The position numbers and the translations under genes were made by a program. Shown one piece after another: positions 40,903 to 47,514 of a DNA stretch of 47,514 nt. The notes under the pieces were generated by a model, which ran no database searches, was not told the origin of the DNA, and saw only the letters and a program-made list of their open reading frames with translations. Each line of letters starts with the position of its first letter. Positions within the stretch are counted from its first letter, which is position 1. The stretch comes from Actinomycetota bacterium (GTDB lineage Bacteria > Actinomycetota > Actinomycetes > Nanopelagicales > Nanopelagicaceae): assembly GCA_947371865.1 (NCBI GenBank), contig CANBRH010000005.1, positions 1-47,514 of the forward strand, given 5' to 3'.

Positions 40903-42564
40903 ATGAGTTCGATTCAAGATCACATTAGCGCTGCAATAGTGCAGATCTTGGAGAGTTCACGGGATTTTCTCGGGTGCGACATTCCTTCCCAGATCACCCT
41001 CGATCGACCGAAGAATCGCGATCATGGCGATTACGCCACTTCTATAGCCTTAGCACTGGCAAAACCATCCGGTAAGTCCCCACGGGATATTGCGCAAATA
41101 GTTCAAAAGGGTCTCATCGCCCTGCCCGAAGTCGCTCAGGTTGATATCGCCGGCCCTGGTTTCATCAATATCACTTTGGCCAAATCCAGCCAAGGCGAAG
41201 TCATCGCTAGCATTTTTCGCCAAGCTGAAAAATACGGGCACGCCACCAGCATGTCCGGCGTTTCCGTCAATCTCGAATTCGTCAGCGCCAATCCCACAGG
41301 CCCATTGCACTTGGGGCACACTCGGTGGGCAGCCGTTGGTGACGCGCTAGGACGTTTGCTTGCCGCTACCGGAGCATCAGTTACACGAGAATTTTACGTC
41401 AACGATCGCGGAAATCAGATGGAACTTTTTGGAGCTTCCATTCGCGCGGCTGCGCTGGGTAAAGCACGTCCGGAAGAGGGTTATCACGGCGCTTACATTG
41501 AAGATATCGCACACGAAATCGTCGCGGCACATCCCGAAATTCTCCAGCTTGAAGGTGCAGAAGCAATCTCCGCTTTCCGAGATTATGGCTATGCCTTGCA
41601 GCTCAAAGATCAACAACGAGTTCTGGATGATTTGGGAACACATTTTGATGTTTGGTTCTCCGAAAAAAGTTTGTTTGAAAATGATTTCTTCAACCACAGT
41701 CTCGAGAAGTTGCGACAGCAAGGTCACGTCTTTGAACTAGATGGCGCTACTTGGCTGCGCACCACAGATTTCGGGGACGATAAAGATCGCGTGATCATTA
41801 AATCCGATGGCTCCTTCGCATACTTCGCAGCAGATTCCGCTTACTACATCAACAAGCGCGAACGCGGATTTGATATTTGTATTTACATGTTGGGCGCAGA
41901 CCATCACGGATACGTTGGTCGACTCAAAGCAATTGCTGCTTGTGCTGGCGATGATCCCGAATACAACATTCATGTGCTCATCGGACAGATGGTCAAGATC
42001 ATGGAAGGCGGAGAAGAACTCAAACTCTCTAAGCGCGCCGGAACCATTATTACTCTTGAAGAATTGGTTGAAAAGGTTGGCGTGGATGCTGCCCGCTACA
42101 CACTGATTCGCTACCCAGTTGATACACCTATGGTGATGGATGTTGATGTTCTTCGCAGCCGAACCAACGAAAACCCGGTGTATTACGTTCAGTATGCCCA
42201 TGCCCGCATCTGTGCCGTACTTCGAAACGCTTCTGAGTTAGGGATCGTTTATGGTTCCGAATTCGCTGCTGAATACGAACTCCTCGAACATCACCGCGAA
42301 CGCGAACTCATGGGCTTGCTGGGCGAGTTCCCTAAAGTTGTCTCTGGTGCGGCCGAACTTCGCGAGCCACATCGCATCGCTCGGTATGTCGAAGAGTTGG
42401 CGGGCGTGTATCACCGCTTCTACAACGACTGTCGCGTCTTACCTATGGGAGAAGAACCGGCCGAGCCAATTCACTCCGCGCGGGCCAATCTTTGCCTGGC
42501 TACTGCTCAAGTTGTGGCCAATGGTTTGTCACTCCTTGGCGTCAGTGCCCCGGAGAGGATGTAG
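40903..42564 (+). CDS. argS: Arginyl-tRNA synthetase
   Basis: Charges tRNA-Arg. Class I features: NPTGPLHLGHTRWAAVGD (HIGH-type site), KLSKRAGTIITLEELV (KMSKS-type site), and the C-terminal anticodon-binding domain with YYVQYAHARICAVLR and ending VLGVSAPERM-like LLGVSAPERM. The start is ATG 40903, giving 553 residues as in mycobacteria; TTG 40849 would add 18 residues without family support. TAACCT at 40890-40895 lies seven bases before this ATG and no ribosome site is present, suggesting a leaderless mRNA. First of the argS-lysA-hom-thrC-thrB cluster. Confidence 0.96.
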   Translation: MSSIQDHISAAIVQILESSRDFLGCDIPSQITLDRPKNRDHGDYATSIALALAKPSGKSPRDIAQIVQKGLIALPEVAQVDIAGPGFINITLAKSSQGEVIASIFRQAEKYGHATSMSGVSVNLEFVSANPTGPLHLGHTRWAAVGDALGRLLAATGASVTREFYVNDRGNQMELFGASIRAAALGKARPEEGYHGAYIEDIAHEIVAAHPEILQLEGAEAISAFRDYGYALQLKDQQRVLDDLGTHFDVWFSEKSLFENDFFNHSLEKLRQQGHVFELDGATWLRTTDFGDDKDRVIIKSDGSFAYFAADSAYYINKRERGFDICIYMLGADHHGYVGRLKAIAACAGDDPEYNIHVLIGQMVKIMEGGEELKLSKRAGTIITLEELVEKVGVDAARYTLIRYPVDTPMVMDVDVLRSRTNENPVYYVQYAHARICAVLRNASELGIVYGSEFAAEYELLEHHRERELMGLLGEFPKVVSGAAELREPHRIARYVEELAGVYHRFYNDCRVLPMGEEPAEPIHSARANLCLATAQVVANGLSLLGVSAPERM

Positions 42565-42566
42565 AC

Positions 42567-43934
42567 ATGCCCTCCAGCGACAATTCCGGATTTGCTCCAG
42601 AAGTCTTTTCGACAAATTCCGCTATTGAAAATAACGAACTCAACGTTGCTGGTTGCAGCGCAACCAGACTGGCTTCTGAATTTGGAACGCCACTTTTTGT
42701 CATTGACGAGGATGACTTCAAGCTTCGTGCCGCGTCGTGGAAAAGTGCCCTTGAGAAGAGTTTTGCTCTCCACGCAGGCACCGTTTTCTATGCCGCCAAA
42801 TCTTTCATCAGCGTCGAAGTTGCCAAATGGATTAATGAAGTCGGTATTGGATTAGATGTCTGCACGGGCGGAGAGTTGGCTGTTGCTCTCGCTGCAGATT
42901 TTCCAGCTGATCGCATTGAAGTCCACGGCAACAACAAATCCGAAATTGAGATTCGTCGGGCTATCGAAGTTGGGGTCCGCGCAATTGTCATTGATTCTTT
43001 TCAAGAAATAGAACGCGTTGCACGCATTGCAGCAGAACTTGGCACAATTCAGAAAGTTCTCCTTCGTCTAACTCCAGGAATCGAAGCGCATACTCATGAA
43101 TTCATTGCCACTGCTCATGAGGATGTGAAATTCGGATTTTCGATTGCCAGCGGTTCGGCCTGGAAAGCAGTTGAACACGTGGAAGAGCAAGATTCACTGC
43201 GGTTGGCTGGATTCCATTGTCATATCGGTTCGCAAATATTTGGCATCGAGGGTTTTTCGATTGCCGCAGCTCGCCTGATTGAACTCTTGGCCAAATATCG
43301 CAATCATTTCGATCGGCAATTGCCCGAACTCGATTTAGGCGGGGGATACGGAATTGCCTACCTTCCGGGCGAAGAGTCCGAAGATCCTCATGGCGTATTG
43401 GCTGCCTTATCTCAAGTTGTTAACGATGAATGTGCCAAGCATTCGCTTAATATTCCTTTCGTTTCTATCGAACCGGGCCGAGCCATTGTCGGTCCCACCA
43501 CAATCACGTTGTACCAAGTCGGAACCACTAAATCAGTCGAGCTTGATGGCGGGCTGACGCGCAGATACATCGCGGTTGATGGCGGCATGAGCGACAACAT
43601 TCGTCCAGCTCTATATGCGGCCGAATATCACGCTCTCTTGGCAAATCGCCGTTCCAGCGCCGATCTTGTTTCCAGCCGACTCGTGGGCAAGCATTGCGAA
43701 TCAGGGGACATCATCATTCGCGAAATTGATTTGCCTGAAGACATTGGACCAGGCGATCTCTTGGCAATTCCTGCAACGGGCGCTTATGGGCGCAGTATGG
43801 CCAGCAACTACAACCATGTTCCAAGACCGGCTGTAGTGGCCGTAAAAGGCGGAAAAGCGCGCACCATCGTGCGTCGCGAAACTGAAAAAGATTTGTTGGC
43901 TCTCGATGTTGTTGAGCCAGCACGAGAGAACTAG
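42567..43934 (+). CDS. lysA: Diaminopimelate decarboxylase
   Basis: Last step of lysine synthesis. A 455-residue PLP enzyme of the alanine-racemase fold. Lys78 in YAAKSF binds PLP; GIGLDVCTGGEL, FHCHIGSQIF, LDLGGGYGIAYLPGE and the C-terminal catalytic region KHCESGD are typical. ATG 42567 sits two bases after the argS stop and follows GGAGAGGA inside the end of argS; the frame's earlier ATG at 42492 is inside argS and unlikely. The argS-lysA pair is conserved across actinobacteria. Confidence 0.95.
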   Translation: MPSSDNSGFAPEVFSTNSAIENNELNVAGCSATRLASEFGTPLFVIDEDDFKLRAASWKSALEKSFALHAGTVFYAAKSFISVEVAKWINEVGIGLDVCTGGELAVALAADFPADRIEVHGNNKSEIEIRRAIEVGVRAIVIDSFQEIERVARIAAELGTIQKVLLRLTPGIEAHTHEFIATAHEDVKFGFSIASGSAWKAVEHVEEQDSLRLAGFHCHIGSQIFGIEGFSIAAARLIELLAKYRNHFDRQLPELDLGGGYGIAYLPGEESEDPHGVLAALSQVVNDECAKHSLNIPFVSIEPGRAIVGPTTITLYQVGTTKSVELDGGLTRRYIAVDGGMSDNIRPALYAAEYHALLANRRSSADLVSSRLVGKHCESGDIIIREIDLPEDIGPGDLLAIPATGAYGRSMASNYNHVPRPAVVAVKGGKARTIVRRETEKDLLALDVVEPAREN

Positions 43935-43946
43935 AAGAATGGGTAC

Positions 43947-45263
43947 ATGATGAGCGCCGAAAAGAGAACGCTACGAGTAGGAATGCTCGGCTGCGGAGTT
44001 GTGGGCTCTGAAGTCGCTCGCCTGATGATCGCCAATCAGCAAGATTTAGCAGCCAGGTCTGGCGCCGGTCTCGAGATCGTCAAAATTGGAATTCGCAATC
44101 TAGCCCGTGCGCATGCGGGAATTGATCCACAACTCTTTACTACCGATTTGGAATCGATCGTCACCGATCCTTCGATCGACTTGGTCATTGAAGTGATGGG
44201 GGGCATCGAACCCGCACGCCGATTAATCCTTACTGCGATGGAAAACGGAAAAGCCGTCGTCACCGCAAATAAGGCGCTTTTAGCTAAACATGGCGCCGAA
44301 CTTTTTCATGCCTCAGATGAAGCCGATGTTGATTTCTATTACGAAGCAGCCGTTGCAGGTGCAATTCCAATTTTGCGTCCGCTCGCTGAATCATTGGTAG
44401 GAGATCGCGTCCAACGCGTAATGGGAATCATCAATGGCACCACAAATTACATCTTGACCAAGATGTACGAAACCGGCGCATCTTTCGATAGCGCCCTAAA
44501 AGAGGCACAAAGTTTGGGATATGCCGAAGCCGATCCAACTGCTGATATCGAAAGTTTTGATGCCGCTGCCAAAGCCGCGATTTTGGCTGGTCTGGCTTTC
44601 CATACCCAAGTTACCGATGAAGATGTTTATCGCGAGGGCATAACCCACATAACCGCAGATGATGTCTGGGTGGCAAAAGAGATGGGTTTTGTCATCAAAC
44701 TATTGGCCATCGCCGAAGCCAACGAGACTCACGGTAGCGAAGAAGAGACGATCTCGGTGCGCGTTCACCCCACTATGATTCCAAAGACTCATCCATTGGC
44801 TTCTGTTCGTGAAGCATTTAATGCGGTTTTCGTGCAATGCGAATCTGCCGGCGAATTGATGTTTTACGGTCGAGGCGCTGGTGGCACACCCACAGCCTCT
44901 GCAATCTTGGGAGATCTCGTTGCCGTTGCCCGCAATCGAATCGAAGGCAGCCTTGGGCCTACCGAAACTGATTATGCCGATCTCGATATCGCGCCCATGG
45001 GCGCCACAAAGACTCGCTACTTAATTCGCCTGGAAGTTGCTGACATCCCAGGTGTTTTGGCCGCTGTCGCAACCACCGTGGCCAACAATGGCGTTTCTAT
45101 TTTGACCGTCCGACAAGATGGCCGCGGTCTCGACGCTGAACTGACTGTTCTCACTCACATCGCTACCGAAGCCGCGCTCTCGTCAACTGTTTCGCAACTA
45201 GCAGAACTCGACTCCGTCAAAGATGTTCTCAGCGTCATCCGTGTGGAAGGACTTAATTCATGA
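43947..45263 (+). CDS. hom: Homoserine dehydrogenase
   Basis: Reduces aspartate semialdehyde to homoserine, feeding threonine and methionine. The 438-residue protein has the Rossmann motif VGMLGCGVVGSEVARL, VMGGIEPARRLILTAMENGKAVVTANKAL split across the cofactor and substrate regions, GIINGTTNYILTKM and the catalytic Lys/Asp region SLGYAEADPTADIE. A C-terminal ACT domain (about residues 355-438) suggests feedback control by threonine. ATG 43947 or 43950 follows AGAAGAA. It overlaps thrC by four bases. Confidence 0.96.
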   Translation: MMSAEKRTLRVGMLGCGVVGSEVARLMIANQQDLAARSGAGLEIVKIGIRNLARAHAGIDPQLFTTDLESIVTDPSIDLVIEVMGGIEPARRLILTAMENGKAVVTANKALLAKHGAELFHASDEADVDFYYEAAVAGAIPILRPLAESLVGDRVQRVMGIINGTTNYILTKMYETGASFDSALKEAQSLGYAEADPTADIESFDAAAKAAILAGLAFHTQVTDEDVYREGITHITADDVWVAKEMGFVIKLLAIAEANETHGSEEETISVRVHPTMIPKTHPLASVREAFNAVFVQCESAGELMFYGRGAGGTPTASAILGDLVAVARNRIEGSLGPTETDYADLDIAPMGATKTRYLIRLEVADIPGVLAAVATTVANNGVSILTVRQDGRGLDAELTVLTHIATEAALSSTVSQLAELDSVKDVLSVIRVEGLNS

Positions 45264-46330
45264 GTAATGAAACTTCGCATCAATGGCGTGGCGTCATCGA
45301 TGAATATCGACACCGCTTGCCAGTTTCTGACAAAACCCCAGTCGTCACATTGCGAGAAGGCGGCACTCCGCTAGTAGCAGCCTGCGTTCTGTCAGATATG
45401 TTGGATAACGAAATTTGGCTGAAGGTTGAAGGCGCAAATCCCACCGGTTCTTTTAAAGATCGCGGCATGACGATGGCAATTTCAAAAGCGGCTGAAGAAG
45501 GCGCTAAAGCTGTCATTTGCGCTTCCACCGGAAATACCTCCGCTAGCGCTGCTGCATACGCCACTAAGGCAGGTATGACGCCCGTTGTCTTGGTTCCGCA
45601 AGGAAAGATTGCCATGGGCAAATTGGCTCAAGCCATCGCACACGGTGCAACGTTGCTGCAGGTAGATGGCAATTTTGATGAGTGCCTGACTTTGGCGAGG
45701 GACCTCGCCGCCAAGTACCCCGTTGCATTGGTGAACTCAGTTAACCCTTTCCGGATCGAAGGTCAGAAGACGGCCTCCTTTGAGATCGTGGATATGTTGG
45801 GTGATGCCCCCGATCTTCATGTCCTTCCGGTGGGAAATGCTGGAAATATCACGGCCTATTGGAAGGGCTATCAAGAGTATTTCGCAGATGGCATTTCTTC
45901 GAAACTCCCGCAGATGTGGGGTTTTCAAGCCGCTGGCGCAGCACCAATTGTCTTAGGACATGTTGTCACCAATCCAGAAACCATCGCGACCGCAATTCGA
46001 ATCGGTAATCCAGCATCTTGGGAGCAGGCCGTTTCTGCACGGGATACTTCTGGTGGATTGATTGACTCCGTCACGGACGATGAAATTCTTTCTGCCTACC
46101 GCCTAGTTGCTGCAAAAGAAGGCGTTTTTGTAGAACCTTCCAGCGCTGCAGGTATCGCCGGTTTAATCAAGAAGAAAGCCGCTGGCCAACTTCCTGCTGG
46201 TAAGAAGATTGTTATTACTGTCACCGGTAATGGCTTGAAGGACGTTCAATGGGTTCTCGACGGTGCTGGAGCGCCAACGCTCATTCCTGTCGATATCGAT
46301 CGTGCAGCTGCCGCAATGGGTTTGGCCTAA
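45260..46330 (+). CDS. thrC: Threonine synthase
   Basis: Converts O-phosphohomoserine to threonine. A 356-residue PLP enzyme with the cofactor Lys66 in NPTGSFKDRGM, the phosphate-binding loop region PVGNAGNI and ASTGNTSASAAAYA. Its length corresponds to the short actinobacterial class. ATGA overlap with hom and one-base spacing to thrB show a tight operon. Order hom-thrC-thrB matches Mycobacterium. Confidence 0.96.
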   Translation: MSNETSHQWRGVIDEYRHRLPVSDKTPVVTLREGGTPLVAACVLSDMLDNEIWLKVEGANPTGSFKDRGMTMAISKAAEEGAKAVICASTGNTSASAAAYATKAGMTPVVLVPQGKIAMGKLAQAIAHGATLLQVDGNFDECLTLARDLAAKYPVALVNSVNPFRIEGQKTASFEIVDMLGDAPDLHVLPVGNAGNITAYWKGYQEYFADGISSKLPQMWGFQAAGAAPIVLGHVVTNPETIATAIRIGNPASWEQAVSARDTSGGLIDSVTDDEILSAYRLVAAKEGVFVEPSSAAGIAGLIKKKAAGQLPAGKKIVITVTGNGLKDVQWVLDGAGAPTLIPVDIDRAAAAMGLA

Positions 46331-46331
46331 C

Positions 46332-47264
46332 ATGGCCGCAGCGATGAATCAGTTAACTTTTAAAGCCGCCGCTGCAAAAGTGAGTGTCCCAGCATCTAGC
46401 GCAAACCTAGGACCGGGATTTGATTCTCTCTGCCTGGCACTAGAAATCCGCGATGAATATGTTGCGCAAATTCTTGATGGCGACGGCGCCGATATCGACG
46501 TTATTGGTGAAGGTGCAGATGAAATCGCACGCGATGCCAAAAACTTGGTTTATAAATCCATGATGTTTGGTTTCAAGTTCATGGGCAAGATGCCAAAAGG
46601 TATTGCGATTCGCGCCAAAAATTCCATTCCACAAGGACGCGGAATGGGCTCCTCGGCTAGCGCCATCGTGGGCGGACTAACCCTGGCTCGCTCCCTTGTT
46701 GTGGGCGGCGATCAATATATGACTAACGATGATGTGATCGCACTCGGCACCGAACTTGAAGGACATCCAGATAACGTTGCCGCCGCTCTGTTGGGTGGAG
46801 CCACGATCGCCTGGATGGAAAATCATCTCGGAAAAGATTTTGGTAAGGCTGTCACTATTCCGGTTGCGCCCGCAATCAAAGCGGTGGTCTTTCTCCCAGA
46901 AAATCATTTGGCGACCAGCAAAGCCCGCAAACTTCTCCCGGACTCGGTTCCGTATCGAGATGCCGTCATCAATTCCTCCAGATCTGCATTGTTGGTTCAT
47001 GCGCTTTCGCATCGACCAGATTTGCTCTTCGCCGCAACTGAGGACCATCTGCATCAGGAGTATCGCGGGGTGGCCATGCCGAAATCGTTGGAGCTTGTGA
47101 AGAAGTTGCGAGCAGCTGGAATAGCCGCCACCATCTCTGGTGCTGGGCCATCCGTCTTGGTACTTCATACAAATAACGACCAAGAGCTAGCCGATATCGT
47201 CACTTTGGCGCCAGATACTTTCAAGCCACTTGTCCTTGAGGTTTCACAGGCAGGCGCTAAATAA
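46332..47264 (+). CDS. thrB: Homoserine kinase
   Basis: GHMP-family kinase making O-phosphohomoserine. The ATP loop PQGRGMGSSASAIVGGL and the N-terminal VPASSANLGPGFDSLCLAL are diagnostic. The start is ATG 46332, one base after the thrC stop; an ATG at 46344 is also possible, and the frame's ATG at 46263 overlaps thrC by 68 bp. About 310 residues, normal length. It is the last complete gene of the window. Confidence 0.95.
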   Translation: MAAAMNQLTFKAAAAKVSVPASSANLGPGFDSLCLALEIRDEYVAQILDGDGADIDVIGEGADEIARDAKNLVYKSMMFGFKFMGKMPKGIAIRAKNSIPQGRGMGSSASAIVGGLTLARSLVVGGDQYMTNDDVIALGTELEGHPDNVAAALLGGATIAWMENHLGKDFGKAVTIPVAPAIKAVVFLPENHLATSKARKLLPDSVPYRDAVINSSRSALLVHALSHRPDLLFAATEDHLHQEYRGVAMPKSLELVKKLRAAGIAATISGAGPSVLVLHTNNDQELADIVTLAPDTFKPLVLEVSQAGAK

Positions 47265-47514
47265 CCATTATTGGGCGGACTAGGGAGCGTGTGGCGGGTT
47301 TGCTCCGTATCGAAAACTTGTGCTACCTTTCTTGTGTCTGAAGATCACACTCGTCAGGTTTCACAAAATCGAGTGGCCCAATCCTTATAAATAACCTTCA
47401 GATTTTCATCGAGATTCTCACATCCTTGGTTTTTGCGAAGCCGCCTAAGCCGCAGCGTTTTGAGAGTTTTAACGAGATTTCAGCACTTGGAATAAAACCC
47501 ACAGTAAGAAAACC
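47265..47514 (+). other. Downstream of thrB: probable rho leader region
   Basis: 250 bp with no complete gene. TACCTT at 47324-47329 could be a -10 box. A GTG at 47334 opens a short 18-codon frame (VSEDHTRQVSQNRVAQSL) that ends at 47390, possibly a leader peptide but unsupported. In mycobacteria rho follows thrB directly, so this is likely the promoter and untranslated leader of rho, whose coding region would begin to the right of the window. Confidence 0.45.

Overview
The window is about 47.5 kb of an actinobacterial chromosome with roughly balanced G+C. Three gene blocks keep orders known from Mycobacterium and other Actinomycetota. They are prfB-ftsE-ftsX-(S41 protease)-smpB-ssrA; clpS-DUF2017-JAMM protease-sulfur carrier-cysM-murI-rph-rdgB (compare M. 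tuberculosis Rv1331-Rv1341); and argS-lysA-hom-thrC-thrB, with rho expected next (compare Rv1292-Rv1297). A DUF3039 protein, a DUF222/HNH '13E12' protein and a three-gene proton-translocating transhydrogenase fit the same phylum. The moderate G+C, compact spacing and many apparently leaderless genes would suit a streamlined lineage, possibly Nanopelagicales-like, but the sequence alone does not settle the taxon.

Layout. 1-1001: two small TadE/TadG-type pilus genes, the first cut by the window edge and preceded by a 15-bp tandem repeat. 1044-6594: translation termination, divisome ABC system, secreted protease, and SmpB with tmRNA. 6617-12989: an accessory stretch with a zinc alcohol dehydrogenase, YceI, a small membrane protein, a DUF222/HNH protein, pirin and an old-yellow-enzyme reductase. 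The yceI and pirin genes share a near-identical 18-bp palindrome. 12990-13389: a gene-free cluster of related hairpins and a tandem duplication. 13390-17402: transhydrogenase genes and argF on the minus strand. 17485-24669: DUF3039, a GH18-like secreted protein, then the clpS to rdgB block. 24800-28480: a lysine-repeat membrane protein, an OafA-type acyltransferase with an SGNH domain, and a coiled-coil protein. 28577-31777: divergent glpK and glpD only 12 bp apart. 31774-36128: a secreted esterase, two small unknowns, an isochorismatase-like hydrolase, metY, a helix-hairpin-helix protein and tRNA-Leu(UAG). 36208-40800: xylA convergent with a xylose-type ABC importer. 40903-47514: argS-lysA-hom-thrC-thrB and what is probably the rho leader.

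How the genes work together. The importer and XylA give uptake and first conversion of xylose; GlpK and GlpD feed glycerol into glycolysis. CysM with its sulfur carrier and JAMM protease forms a protein-bound-sulfur route to cysteine, and MetY with Hom supplies homocysteine. YceI, pirin and the ene-reductase look like a stress regulon set. SmpB, tmRNA, ClpS and release factor 2 cover translation quality control.

No CRISPR array, prophage or complete insertion sequence was seen. The most novel-looking items are the hairpin cluster at 13018-13380, the membrane-anchored histone-H1-like protein at 24800, the sulfur carrier ending in Gly-Gly-Arg-Met, the overlapping divergent -10 elements between glpK and glpD, and the repeated -10/start spacing that implies many leaderless mRNAs.
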